64,000 bases of DNA from assembly GCA_017961515.1 (NCBI GenBank), contig JAGCXC010000058.1:25792-89791 (forward strand). Reading direction: 5' to 3'. Of this stretch, positions 1 to 7,816 are shown in pieces. The notes below the pieces were generated by a model. The model was not told the DNA's origin. It saw only the letters and a program-made list of their open reading frames with translations, and ran no database searches. The position numbers and the translations under genes were made by a program. How positions within the stretch are numbered: the stretch's first letter is position 1; every line of letters starts with the position of its first letter. Origin of the DNA: Clostridiales bacterium. GTDB taxonomy: Bacteria > Bacillota > Clostridia > Acetivibrionales > RGIG10202.

Positions 1-695
1 TGATAAGTAAATTTTTCTTTACCTACTAGATCTACAATCTCTTGTATAAACTTAACTATCTTCTTTATTTCAATATGCCCAACTTTTATCGCTTCAAGCA
101 TAACTTCATCTTCTACCTCTTTTGCACCAGCTTCTATCATAGTGATTTTGTCCTTTGTTCCGGCTAATGTAACATACATCCTACTTCTTTCTCTTTGAGT
201 TTGTGTAGGATTTATCACAATTTTCCCATCAACCAACGCTAGTACAACTCCACCTATAGGTCCGTTAAACGGTATATCAGATATAGAAAGCGCAACAGAT
301 GTTCCTATCATCGCGGCTATCTCTGGAGAATTATCTTGCTCCACCGCCATAACTGTATTTACTACTGCAACATCATTTCTTAAATCTTTTGGGAAAAGTG
401 GTCTTATGGGCCTATCTATAACCCTAGACGTTAATATAGCCTTCTCTGATGGCTTACCCTCTCTTTTTACAAAACCCCCAGGTATTTTACCCACGGCATA
501 AAGCCTTTCTTCAAAATCCACACTTAATGGGAAAAAATCTATTCCCTCTCTAGGCTCGGCTGAAGCTGTTGCAGTCGATAACACAACTGTTTTACCGTAT
601 TTTACAAATGCAGCCCCATTTGCCATTTGTGCTATCTCTCCTACTTCTACTTCTAACTTTCTTCCCGCCAAATCCATACTAAAAACTTTTTTCAT
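1..695 (-). CDS. pnp: Polynucleotide phosphorylase, N-terminal part (cut by window edge)
   Basis: Phosphorolytic 3'-5' exoribonuclease of RNA turnover. Only about the first 231 codons lie here; the gene runs off the left edge. The start ATG at 695 follows a GGAGGA Shine-Dalgarno, and the protein opens [20 protein letters not shown]. The first RNase PH domain is recognisable, with [29 protein letters not shown] and a FNGPIGGV segment. The gene lies directly downstream of rpsO, the arrangement conserved across bacteria, and a hairpin sits in the gap between them. The catalytic second PH domain and the KH/S1 domains are outside the window. Confidence 0.95.
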   Translation of the reverse strand, partial: MKKVFSMDLAGRKLEVEVGEIAQMANGAAFVKYGKTVVLSTATASAEPREGIDFFPLSVDFEERLYAVGKIPGGFVKREGKPSEKAILTSRVIDRPIRPLFPKDLRNDVAVVNTVMAVEQDNSPEIAAMIGTSVALSISDIPFNGPIGGVVLALVDGKIVINPTQTQRERSRMYVTLAGTKDKITMIEAGAKEVEDEVMLEAIKVGHIEIKKIVKFIQEIVDLVGKEKFTY

Positions 696-725
696 TAAAA
701 CTTCCTCCTATATTGTTAATTAGCT

Positions 726-804
726 GGCGACTGTAGGCTGTAGATTCTATCGTAAAGGCTAGTTAAAAGTACCTTCAAAATACAATCTACCTTCTACTGA
801 CGCC
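726..804 (-). other. Long imperfect hairpin between rpsO and pnp
   Basis: Bases 726-746 and 784-804 form a 21-position stem with 16 matched pairs around a 37-base loop. The best paired blocks are GGCG at the base, GTAG in the middle and GTAGATT at the loop end. It lies between rpsO and the pnp ribosome-binding site. In Escherichia coli a double-stranded structure in the same interval is cut by RNase III and is the target of PNPase autoregulation. A similar role here is inference from position and shape. Confidence 0.55.
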
Positions 805-823
805 GCAATTATTCAAGAAGAAG

Positions 824-842
824 AGGAGGACATAAACCTCCT
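824..842 (-). terminator. Hairpin just after rpsO, possible terminator or attenuator
   Basis: AGGAGG (824-829) pairs with CCTCCT (837-842) about 14 bases after the rpsO stop. On the transcribed strand it is followed by a CT-rich stretch rather than a clean T run. Partial termination or a processing site is more likely than full termination, since pnp lies downstream. Confidence 0.4.
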
Positions 843-855
843 TCCTCTATTATTT

Positions 856-1119
856 TTACTTTCTTAGGCCTAATTTTTCCCTAATCGCACGCCATCTCTC
901 AATATCACATCTTTCAAGATAATCCAAAAGCGCTCTTCTCTTTCCAACCATCTTTAAAAGACCTCTCCTTGAGTGCGAATCTTTTTTGTGAATTTTTAGA
1001 TGCTCATTTAAACTATTTATTCTGTCTGTTAAAATTGCTATTTGCACCTCTGGTGAACCAGTATCTGTCTCATGTCTCCTGTTACTTGCGATTATGTCGC
1101 TCTTACTTACTCTTTCCAT
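856..1119 (-). CDS. rpsO: Ribosomal protein S15
   Basis: Primary 16S rRNA-binding protein of the small subunit, needed for assembly of the platform. It has 87 codons, close to the usual 89. Typical family features are visible: [17 protein letters not shown], then [12 protein letters not shown] and the C-terminal [15 protein letters not shown] at 1119 is preceded by GGAGGAT. The roughly 100-base leader contains complementary blocks (AAGG/CCTT and AGCC/GGCT), as expected for S15 autoregulatory leaders, although I cannot assign a known leader class. pnp follows in the same transcript. Confidence 0.97.
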   Translation of the reverse strand: MERVSKSDIIASNRRHETDTGSPEVQIAILTDRINSLNEHLKIHKKDSHSRRGLLKMVGKRRALLDYLERCDIERWRAIREKLGLRK

Positions 1120-1221
1120 TCTTTTATTATCCTCCTAAATTTAAAAATCGCCAAAAGCCAAGAGAAGGTCCGGAGTATCTACTACAACCTTAGCGCATGG
1201 CTCTCACGTTACATCCCATAT

Positions 1222-1249
1222 GTTATCACAAATACTATGTTTTTGTAAA
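1222..1249 (-). promoter_or_regulatory. Possible sigma-A promoter for rpsO
   Basis: On the minus strand, TTTACA (1244-1249) and GATAAC (1222-1227) are 16 bases apart, about 100 bases before the rpsO start. The -10 box is weak, so this is tentative. Confidence 0.35.
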
Positions 1250-1273
1250 GTCCTTTTTTTCTTCTTTTTTCTA

Positions 1274-1302
1274 TTGACTGAGTAAATAAAATGTATTATA
1301 AT
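1274..1302 (+). promoter_or_regulatory. Sigma-A promoter of the 348-aa hypothetical gene
   Basis: TTGACT (1274-1279) and TATAAT (1297-1302) are 17 bases apart. Transcription should start near 1309 and leave a leader of about 110 bases before the ATG at 1418. Confidence 0.8.
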
Positions 1303-1325
1303 AATAAACGTATGGTTTTTGATTT

Positions 1326-1395
1326 GCAACGCATTGTAATCAAAAGCTTGTGTAATAGCTCGTGAAATCGCTTGTTTACGTAAGTTTCACGTTGC
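1326..1395 (+). other. Structured 5' leader with overlapping stems
   Basis: GCAACG (1326-1331) can pair with CGTTGC (1390-1395), and CGTGAAA (1361-1367) with TTTCACG (1385-1391). The two stems share bases 1390-1391, so at most one can be complete. The structure ends about 10 bases before the Shine-Dalgarno GGAG. It could influence translation of the 348-aa protein; no known riboswitch class is recognised. Confidence 0.45.
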
Positions 1396-1417
1396 CGAAA
1401 AAGGAGTTGGATTAATT

Positions 1418-2464
1418 ATGGACTTTAAAAAAGGTATATTGGTTGGATTAGGCACTGCTGGTGCTGTTAGCGTTAATGATTTAGTAAATCCTTCATCAGC
1501 ACGTTCGCTAAATATCGCAGAAAACATCATTGTAAAAGATATTCCCACTTCTCATTTAGCACATGATGTATTTTCAAGTGATATTTTAGATTTTAAAATT
1601 TACAACCAAAGATTATACAATGACGATAATTTTGATTTTACAAATAGATATTTAGAAAGACTTCATTCGGATGAAGCTTCTAGTTGGCATAAAACAAATG
1701 AGGAGGTTGACGCAGATTTATTTAAGGTGGATAGTTTAAGCTACTTAGCTTATGATGATGAAGCATCATCTTTATATCCATCTCGCACAGTTAGTGTAAG
1801 CACAATTCGACCATCTTCCACTGTTAGTGAGAGAATTGGCGATATTAAGGTAACACCTATTGTGCAAGATGTGAGATCTTCTGCTTTAGAATACGATAAT
1901 TTGGTTAAACCTATTGGCCAGCCTACCATTACTAAAGAGCAGCCTAAGATAGATAATTCGTCAAAGGCTAGAAGACACACTACCAGAGACAATTTAAGAT
2001 ACATAAAGAACAATATTTTAAAAGAATTCTTTATTCTATCTTGTGTTGGTACTACGTATGTTTGTGTTAATGCAAATGAAAGATTGAATTTGACACGTGT
2101 TGTTAAACATATCTTTGGGAAAGGATCCCCTGAAGATTTAGCGAAGGATATTAACTCTTTTATTGATGGAATGCTATCTTATTGCAAAAGAGATAGTAAT
2201 TTAAAAAGATGTTTAATAAACATTAAAAAATTAGATTTGACTAATATAGCTGAAAAGTATATTAATAACAACTGGCAAGTTTCTGATTTAGTTAAAGATG
2301 TTAATACTTTGCAAGATAATATTTTAGAAGTAGCAGACCAAAAAACAACAATCATAAATTCTATATCAACCGGATTTTTGATGATTGGGTTTGGTATAAC
2401 CGCAGCTTTTAAAACTTATTTTAGAAAATTAGTTGCTTTTTTGAAATCAAAAATTGATTTTTAG
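1418..2464 (+). CDS. Hypothetical protein, 348 aa, with C-terminal hydrophobic segment
   Basis: I do not recognise this protein. ATG follows AAAGGAG at the usual distance. There is no clear signal peptide, although a glycine-rich stretch (KKGILVGLGTAGAVSV) lies at the N-terminus. Residues about 50-195 are polar and look poorly structured. A hydrophobic patch at about 205-220 (EFFILSCVGTTYVCV) and a likely membrane segment at about 315-335 (ISTGFLMIGFGITAAF) come later, followed by a short basic tail. The middle (about 220-310) is helical with cysteines in YCKRDSNLKRC. It is expressed alone, with its own promoter and terminator. A membrane-tethered protein is possible. Confidence 0.7.
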   Translation: MDFKKGILVGLGTAGAVSVNDLVNPSSARSLNIAENIIVKDIPTSHLAHDVFSSDILDFKIYNQRLYNDDNFDFTNRYLERLHSDEASSWHKTNEEVDADLFKVDSLSYLAYDDEASSLYPSRTVSVSTIRPSSTVSERIGDIKVTPIVQDVRSSALEYDNLVKPIGQPTITKEQPKIDNSSKARRHTTRDNLRYIKNNILKEFFILSCVGTTYVCVNANERLNLTRVVKHIFGKGSPEDLAKDINSFIDGMLSYCKRDSNLKRCLINIKKLDLTNIAEKYINNNWQVSDLVKDVNTLQDNILEVADQKTTIINSISTGFLMIGFGITAAFKTYFRKLVAFLKSKIDF

Positions 2465-2483
2465 TTTTAGATAATTTACAGTT

Positions 2484-2519
2484 ATACTCCGTGGTAGATA
2501 AATCTCGGAGTATTTTTGT
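2484..2519 (+). terminator. Rho-independent terminator
   Basis: ATACTCCG (2484-2491) and CGGAGTAT (2506-2513) form a perfect 8-bp stem followed by TTTTG. It closes the 348-aa gene. Confidence 0.85.
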
Positions 2520-2590
2520 TGACTTTTTTAGGTGTATATGATACCATCACAATTGTCTTCAAAAATTATTCACTATAAGGGAGTATATTT

Positions 2591-3850
2591 ATGCTTAAAA
2601 AAATTTTACTTAGAAGTGTACCTTTTTGTGTAATATTTTTAGGTATTGTTATACGATTTGCTTGGATATTTTATATGAAAACATATCCGGAGACCGATTT
2701 TATGTGGTACCATGTTAAAGGCGTTGAACTTTCTTGTAATATGGGATTTTTAAATGGAATTTATCCTTTTTATACTGGAAAGATTGGTTGTCCAACAGCC
2801 TTTAGACCTATCGGCTATCCTTTAACATTAGCTATTTTATATTCTATTTTTGGAACAAATTTTTTAGTGGCAAAGATATTCAATATATTATTGTCAACCT
2901 TATCTATGATAAGCTTATATAAATTATGTAAAATGTTCTTTAGTAATAGCGTTTCTAATTTTGCTTTAGCTCTTTTTGCTTTTTCCCCACTTAGTATATG
3001 TTATACTAGTATAATTGGATCTGAAACATTATTTCAAACATTGCTTTTGTTGATAACATATAATTTATTTCACAAAAAAAATCCTTATATCCTTGGCATA
3101 TTGGTTGGATATCTCGCTCTTGTTAGACCCATAGGAATATTCTTTTGTTTTTGTTTAATATTATTCCTGTTATTAGAAAAATCAAAAAATAATATAAAAT
3201 TTATTACTACTTTTAGCTTAACTTTTTTATTGGTTATATCCGGTTGGTTAATTAGAAACTATGTTCAATTTGGACAAGTTATTTATTCAACAAATGGCGG
3301 ATATGTTTTATATGTAAATAATAACCCGTATGCTACTGGCTCTTGGAGCGATCCTTACTCCTATCCTAATAGTCCTTTTAAAAAATATTTGTTTAAAGAT
3401 AATTTTGATGAATTAGCGATAAATAGAGAAGGTAAGAAACTTGCTATCAAATGGATATCAGATAATCCAGATCAATTTTTATATCTAGCATCCAAAAGGA
3501 TTATCAACTCGTACTGGGCTAAACTAGATGATATTATGTGGGCATTCCCAACTGGTCTTAATATTTGGGACTCTAGATATGTTGATGCAATAAAATTGGA
3601 AACTTTTTTATACAGGCCATTTTATATACTTACTTTTGTGTATATTATATACGTTATAATTGACTTTATAAAAAATAAAATAATTAACATTCATACATTC
3701 ATTTTAATTGTTTTTCTATATTTTAACTTTATGATGTTTGTTTTAGAAGGAAACTCAAGATACGTATTCCCTCTTCATCCAATATACTCTATTGGTGTGG
3801 CATTTATATTAATTAAGATTACGCAAAAATTTAGGGCACTTTTTAGTTAA
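2591..3850 (+). CDS. GT39/ArnT-like membrane glycosyltransferase
   Basis: This is a polytopic membrane protein of 419 aa that resembles the lipid-linked-sugar transferases of the GT39/GT83 (PMT/ArnT) type. These enzymes move a sugar from a polyprenyl phosphate donor on the outer face of the membrane. The first helix is followed by an acidic loop (TYPETDFMWY, about residue 32), where family members carry catalytic acids. Next come FRPIGYPLTLAILY at about 78 and about nine hydrophobic segments in total. A non-hydrophobic loop (about 235-300) precedes the last helices, and the C-terminus holds GNSRYVFPLHPI, a motif common in this family. The ATG follows GGGAG. The substrate is unknown. It stands alone among accessory genes. 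Confidence 0.75.
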   Translation: MLKKILLRSVPFCVIFLGIVIRFAWIFYMKTYPETDFMWYHVKGVELSCNMGFLNGIYPFYTGKIGCPTAFRPIGYPLTLAILYSIFGTNFLVAKIFNILLSTLSMISLYKLCKMFFSNSVSNFALALFAFSPLSICYTSIIGSETLFQTLLLLITYNLFHKKNPYILGILVGYLALVRPIGIFFCFCLILFLLLEKSKNNIKFITTFSLTFLLVISGWLIRNYVQFGQVIYSTNGGYVLYVNNNPYATGSWSDPYSYPNSPFKKYLFKDNFDELAINREGKKLAIKWISDNPDQFLYLASKRIINSYWAKLDDIMWAFPTGLNIWDSRYVDAIKLETFLYRPFYILTFVYIIYVIIDFIKNKIINIHTFILIVFLYFNFMMFVLEGNSRYVFPLHPIYSIGVAFILIKITQKFRALFS

Positions 3851-3860
3851 AAACGTGCCC
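3834..3860 (-). terminator. Terminator of the small YjcZ-like gene
   Basis: GGGCAC (3834-3839) pairs with GTGCCC (3855-3860), and the stem extends inward through T and A runs. On the minus strand it is followed by TAAATTTTT. The hairpin overlaps the end of the converging glycosyltransferase gene, so it may serve both. Confidence 0.6.
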
Positions 3861-3874
3861 CTCTAGGAAATACA

Positions 3875-3994
3875 TTAGTCACAGCAACCAAAAACTCCAC
3901 CATCAAAAAGCAATAAGAAAAGTATTATGAAAAACAATATTGAACAATTACCTCCAAATAATCCTCCTAAGCATCCACATCTATTCTCAGACAT
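3875..3994 (-). CDS. YjcZ-like small hydrophobic protein, 39 aa
   Basis: A 39-codon gene read from minus-strand ATG at 3994, seven bases after an AGGAGG. The product starts MSENRCGCLGGLFGGNC. It continues as one hydrophobic helix (about residues 18-30, rich in I, L and F) and ends in GGVFGCCD. The glycine/cysteine-rich head, single helix and Cys-Cys tail match the small YjcZ/YczN-type proteins of Bacillota, several of which are made during sporulation and appear in spores. It has its own terminator. Function in the family is not well defined; the family call rests on composition and layout. Confidence 0.7.
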   Translation of the reverse strand: MSENRCGCLGGLFGGNCSILFFIILFLLLFDGGVFGCCD

Positions 3995-4086
3995 ATCATA
4001 TCCTCCTTGAAACATTTTTATTTACAATATATTCCCGTTTAAGCTTTTTTGTGCTTATCCCTCTTTTTTAATTTCTCTTGCTGGTG

Positions 4087-4092
4087 TATAAT
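4087..4092 (+). promoter_or_regulatory. Possible -10 box of the copper-amine-oxidase-N gene
   Basis: TATAAT lies 41 bases before the ATG at 4133, directly preceded by TG. No good -35 box is present at the right distance (only a T run at 4064-4069). Confidence 0.4.
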
Positions 4093-4132
4093 AATTATAT
4101 TGCTAGTCTAAAAATTTGAGAGGAGTTTTTTT

Positions 4133-4981
4133 ATGAAAAAGCCAATTATTTTTTTAGTCACATCCTCAGTGATAGCTCTAATTTTATCTTCTTATTTTTG
4201 TTTCGCTAATTCTTACAAAAGTTCAGTTAAAATATTTTTAAATGATACCTTTTTAAAAACAGATGTTGACCCTATTATAGTCAATGGTAGAGCCCTTGTT
4301 CCTGTAAGATCTATTGCAGAGGCTTTGGGATTAAACATTGAATATAATGGTAGTTTTAATGAAATATATTTACGTACTCCAGATTATACCCCTCGTCCAA
4401 TACCTACGCCAGATAATTTAACCCAAATTTTAAGTACAATAAATGGAAATAATTTATTAAATTTGTCTATATCTGAAATAAACAGAGCCATAGAAATCGG
4501 GAAAAATTTATCTGCAGATGAAATATTGGATTATGTATATATTTTGCCCGAATCTAACAATAAAAATATTTTTGTTGACAATTTATTTGGAGATATCGTA
4601 TTTAATACACCTTTTTTAGAAATTATGAAAAAAGCTAACAAAGATCCAAATTACTCTATAGACAATGCCATTAGCTATCTTAAATCTTACTATCTTAATG
4701 GCAAGATAGATTTTTCTTTTTCCTTATACGGAAATGGAGAAAACTTTTACAAAAATGCTTATATGCTGCTAATCCAGGACTCAGTCGTTCTAGATAAAAT
4801 TCCTCTAAAAAATTTAGGTACTCTAACAAAAAAGAGACATAATAATTATACCAATACATTTTCTGGAGTTATATCTTTCAATTTCTCTAAAATTGATTTT
4901 TCTAAAGATGCAATCTTGCAAATTGATTATATTGATGGCATTAATAAGTCATTTATTATCAATTTTAATGAATATATGTAA
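4133..4981 (+). CDS. Secreted protein with copper amine oxidase N-terminal-like domain
   Basis: A 282-aa exported protein. Residues 1-25 form a signal peptide (KK, hydrophobic core, then CFANS). Residues about 33-82 match the copper-amine-oxidase N-terminal 'stalk' domain: VKIFLNDTFLKTD, a proline pair, then NGRALVPVRSIAEALG and a short YLR end. In Clostridia this domain is a wall- or protein-binding module, not an amine oxidase, and no catalytic domain follows. Residues about 100-282 are unrecognised and may form a beta-rich domain. The start has GAGAGGAG in front. The gene converges on spoIVB across a shared terminator. Confidence 0.8.
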   Translation: MKKPIIFLVTSSVIALILSSYFCFANSYKSSVKIFLNDTFLKTDVDPIIVNGRALVPVRSIAEALGLNIEYNGSFNEIYLRTPDYTPRPIPTPDNLTQILSTINGNNLLNLSISEINRAIEIGKNLSADEILDYVYILPESNNKNIFVDNLFGDIVFNTPFLEIMKKANKDPNYSIDNAISYLKSYYLNGKIDFSFSLYGNGENFYKNAYMLLIQDSVVLDKIPLKNLGTLTKKRHNNYTNTFSGVISFNFSKIDFSKDAILQIDYIDGINKSFIINFNEYM

Positions 4982-5013
4982 ATAAGATGAGGTTCTTCCC
5001 CCCTCATCTTATT
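4981..5013. terminator. Bidirectional terminator
   Basis: AATAAGATGAGG (4981-4992) and CCTCATCTTATT (5002-5013) form a perfect 12-bp stem. It separates the converging copper-amine-oxidase-N gene and spoIVB, and A/T-rich runs lie on each side. Confidence 0.8.
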
Positions 5014-6049
5014 TATTAAAAAAGCCTTGATTTAACATATTCTCTATAAAAATACCATATCCTCTTGTTGGATCATTTACAAACACATGTGTTACAGCTC
5101 CCACAATTTTCCCATTTTGCAGTATAGGGCAACCCGACATCCCTTGCACTATACCACCGGTTGTATTTATTAATCTTGGATCTACTATTCTTATATTCAT
5201 ACCCTTTTTGTTATTCCTATATACTTTTAGAATTTCTATATCATATTCGTCACTCTTATTATTAACGACATTGGTTATAATACTTGCTTTATCACAAGTT
5301 ATATTTTCTTTAGGTGATATTTCATATAATTTATTATTTAATTTCAAAACACCCTCTTGCTTTAAAATTCCATATATACCTTCATGTGTGTTTTTTAAAA
5401 TATTCCCTATCTTCCCACTTCCTGATACAAAAACACCTTTTAGCTCTCCTGGTATGCCGATTTTTCCTCTTCTTACCGTCAAAATACTAGATTCTAATAT
5501 CTCACCCTTAGAATTAAATATTTGTCTTGTATCCATATCTGTTATTCCATGACCTAATGCTCCAAAATATTTTGTATCCGGATCATAAAATGTAATTGTT
5601 CCTATACCTTTTATACTATCCCTTACCCATACCCCTAAATGATACTCATTATCCTCATAGCTTCGTACGGCTTTTAGTTTTCTTTTTAAACTTCTCCCTT
5701 TACGATTTATTGTCAAACAAAATTTCTTGCCTTTACTATTTTTAATATTATCTAAAAAATCTAATATATTATCAACCTTTTTCTCATTAAAACCTATTAC
5801 TATATCTCCTACTTTTATTCCACTTCTTCTCAATGGAAATTCTTTGTGCCCCTTTTCATTTAATACATGCCCTATTTCTAAAATCATTACCCCATTTAAT
5901 TTAAGCTTTACTCCTATTGCATCTCCACTAACTGCAATTTTTTTATCAGATAATGTATTAGTAAATATCGTCCTTTGCTGATTCTCTTTATATATACTAA
6001 GACTTAAAATAATTAAAGCTACTAATAGTATAGTTATCTTCTTTCTCAC
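5009..6049 (-). CDS. spoIVB: SpoIV B intramembrane-signalling peptidase (family S55)
   Basis: Sporulation serine peptidase secreted by the forespore into the intermembrane space, where it triggers processing of pro-sigma-K. It has 346 aa with an N-terminal membrane anchor (about 6-18) and a PDZ domain (about 65-130, including GIKVGDIVIGFN). The S55 catalytic domain carries the His of GALGHGITD (about 180), an Asp in VNDPTRG, and the Ser of GMSGCPILQNG (about 310). Start is GTG at 6049 with AAGGA upstream; an ATG is not available nearby. In many Bacillota spo0A follows spoIVB, but here it does not. No convincing sigma-F/sigma-G promoter was found, only a palindrome at 6084-6100. Confidence 0.93.
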   Translation of the reverse strand: MRKKITILLVALIILSLSIYKENQQRTIFTNTLSDKKIAVSGDAIGVKLKLNGVMILEIGHVLNEKGHKEFPLRRSGIKVGDIVIGFNEKKVDNILDFLDNIKNSKGKKFCLTINRKGRSLKRKLKAVRSYEDNEYHLGVWVRDSIKGIGTITFYDPDTKYFGALGHGITDMDTRQIFNSKGEILESSILTVRRGKIGIPGELKGVFVSGSGKIGNILKNTHEGIYGILKQEGVLKLNNKLYEISPKENITCDKASIITNVVNNKSDEYDIEILKVYRNNKKGMNIRIVDPRLINTTGGIVQGMSGCPILQNGKIVGAVTHVFVNDPTRGYGIFIENMLNQGFFNK

Positions 6050-6083
6050 TCTTTATCAGTCCTTTTGGTGATAATAAAAACAC

Positions 6084-6100
6084 TTTGAATTTGATTCAAA
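6084..6100. promoter_or_regulatory. Palindrome upstream of spoIVB
   Basis: TTTGAAT-TTG-ATTCAAA is a perfect 7-bp inverted repeat about 35 bases before the spoIVB start. It could be an operator; no known regulator is matched. Confidence 0.3.
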
Positions 6101-6153
6101 ACCTTTTTATTATTTTATCTTAAAAAGAGTTTTTTTATACAAAAGTAGCGAAA

Positions 6154-6181
6154 AGCCCATTACCATTTAAGATAATGGGCT
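6154..6181 (-). terminator. Terminator of the serine dehydratase operon
   Basis: AGCCCATTA (6154-6162) pairs perfectly with TAATGGGCT (6173-6181). It lies just after the sdaAA stop and is followed on the minus strand by TTTTCG. Confidence 0.7.
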
Positions 6182-6202
6182 AAATTATATTATATAATTT
6201 TT

Positions 6203-7087
6203 TTATTCAGTTCCAAATATTCTCTTTGTTATTTCTAATGCTGTTGGTGTCACCGCAACTCCACCCAATGCAGTCTCTCTTAATTCACAAGGCAACTGAT
6301 TACCTACTCTTTTCATAGCAATCACAACCTCATCAAATGGTATAACACATTGTATTCCAGCTAACGCCATATCTGCACAGATCAATGCATTAGCTGTACC
6401 TATCCCATTTCTCTTGCTACAGGGTGACTCAACTAATCCAGCAATAGGATCACATACTAGTCCCATTAAATTCTTTAACGCCATAGCTGCAGCATCAAAA
6501 CTCATCTCCACTGTACCGCCTAACATAGCAACTGTAGCCCCTGCCGCCATTGCACTAGCTGAACCTATCTCAGCCTGGCAACCACCTTCAGCTCCAGATA
6601 AAGTAGCATTTTTACCTATAACTAGACCTATCGCACTAGCCGCCAATAAACCATCTATTAATTTTTCATCATCAACTCCATGGGTATCTCTTACACTTAA
6701 TAACACAGCAGGGATAACTCCACATGATCCTGCAGTAGGTGCTGCAACAATCTTTCCCATACTCGCATTCACTTCCATTGTTGATAACGCATAACTTACT
6801 GCTCTTGCTATAGTCTTACCACATGCTGTTTTGTGTTTTTCATATCTTTCTTTAAATTTTTTAGCCTGTCCACCAATAATTTTTCCTCTTACTTCATTAT
6901 CATTATCATCAAGTGCTTTTCTCACACTACATTTCATAACTTCCAAGCACTTTGCCATGTGATCTCTTATCTCTTCTCTCGTTTTCCCAGACTTCTCAAT
7001 CTCATACTTTGTTATTAACTCATATATGGTTAAATTCTGCTCATTACATATCTTTATTATATCTTTTCCCTCTTTTATTATCTCCAT
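6203..7087 (-). CDS. sdaAA: L-serine dehydratase, iron-sulfur type, alpha subunit
   Basis: With the beta subunit, this enzyme deaminates L-serine to pyruvate and ammonia using an oxygen-sensitive [4Fe-4S] cluster. The conserved core is visible: AAPTAGSCGVIPAVLLS (about 115), then GAEGGCQAEIGSASAMAA (about 165), CDPIAGLVESPCSKRNG (about 215) and FDEVVIAMKRVG near the end. The cluster-binding cysteines fall in these three blocks. ATG at 7087 is preferred over an upstream in-frame GTG at 7096 because AGGTGG lies nine bases before it. It is the second gene of sdaAB-sdaAA, 24 bases after the beta gene. It probably feeds pyruvate into energy metabolism. Confidence 0.95.
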   Translation of the reverse strand: MEIIKEGKDIIKICNEQNLTIYELITKYEIEKSGKTREEIRDHMAKCLEVMKCSVRKALDDNDNEVRGKIIGGQAKKFKERYEKHKTACGKTIARAVSYALSTMEVNASMGKIVAAPTAGSCGVIPAVLLSVRDTHGVDDEKLIDGLLAASAIGLVIGKNATLSGAEGGCQAEIGSASAMAAGATVAMLGGTVEMSFDAAAMALKNLMGLVCDPIAGLVESPCSKRNGIGTANALICADMALAGIQCVIPFDEVVIAMKRVGNQLPCELRETALGGVAVTPTALEITKRIFGTE

Positions 7088-7111
7088 TATAATCACCCAC
7101 CTAACTTTTTT

Positions 7112-7783
7112 CTAGTTTAGTGCTTTTAAGACTTTTACACTGATCACGTTTTGATTACTCTTTATTTCTTCTACTATATAGTCTGGTATATCTTGATCGG
7201 CTTCTACTATAAGCATAGCATCTTTCGCTTTTTCTTCTCTATATAGCTTCATAAAAGCTATATTTACATTGCCAGAAGCTAGCACATTCGTAATATGTGC
7301 AACCACTCCTGGCAAATCCCTATGTGTTGTAATTAAAGTATAATACTCTCCATCAAACTCCATCTGCATTCCATTTATTTCTATAATTTTCACTTTTCCT
7401 GCACCAATAGATGAACCAACTATCTCCCATGCATTGCCTGATTTAGACACTATCTCCATCTTTACCGTATTCGGATGCACATTTTCCATTTCTATCTCAA
7501 GGAAAGAATATCTAAGTCCCTTTTCATCTGCTATCTTATACGCATCTCTTATCCTTTCATCATCTGATAGCATGCCCATGATACCTGCAAGCAATGCTCT
7601 ATCTGTACCATGTCCTTTGTAAGTTTTAGCAAAAGATCCATGAAGCCAAAACTTCACTTCCTTTATTTCCTCTCCCACTATCTTTTTGGCCAAATAACCA
7701 ATCTTATTAGCTCCTGCTGTATGTGAACTCGAAGGACCTATCATTATAGGACCTATTATGTCAAATACATTAAATTCACTCAT
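7112..7783 (-). CDS. sdaAB: L-serine dehydratase, iron-sulfur type, beta subunit
   Basis: Beta subunit of the two-part serine dehydratase. Residues about 1-140 show the family signature FDIIGPIMIGPSSSHTAGA and FWLHGSFAKTYKGHGTDRAL. Residues about 150-223 are an ACT domain (HRDLPGVVAHITNVLASGNVNIAFM), a small-molecule-sensing fold. The start is set at ATG 7783, nine bases after GGGAGG; the in-frame GTG at 7810 would put the Shine-Dalgarno inside the gene. A TATAAT lies just upstream, at the end of the preceding gene, so a local promoter is possible. Confidence 0.95.
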   Translation of the reverse strand: MSEFNVFDIIGPIMIGPSSSHTAGANKIGYLAKKIVGEEIKEVKFWLHGSFAKTYKGHGTDRALLAGIMGMLSDDERIRDAYKIADEKGLRYSFLEIEMENVHPNTVKMEIVSKSGNAWEIVGSSIGAGKVKIIEINGMQMEFDGEYYTLITTHRDLPGVVAHITNVLASGNVNIAFMKLYREEKAKDAMLIVEADQDIPDYIVEEIKSNQNVISVKVLKALN

Positions 7784-7816
7784 GCTTCCATTCCTCCCTT
7801 GCTTTATCACATTATA

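Noticed and set aside
2516..2542. Possible promoter TTGTTG/TATGAT before the glycosyltransferase gene
   Set aside because: The spacing is too short (15) and both boxes are weak.
6414..6794. Open frame of 126 codons opposite sdaAA
   Set aside because: The serine dehydratase reading is unambiguous; this frame has no Shine-Dalgarno and low-complexity product.
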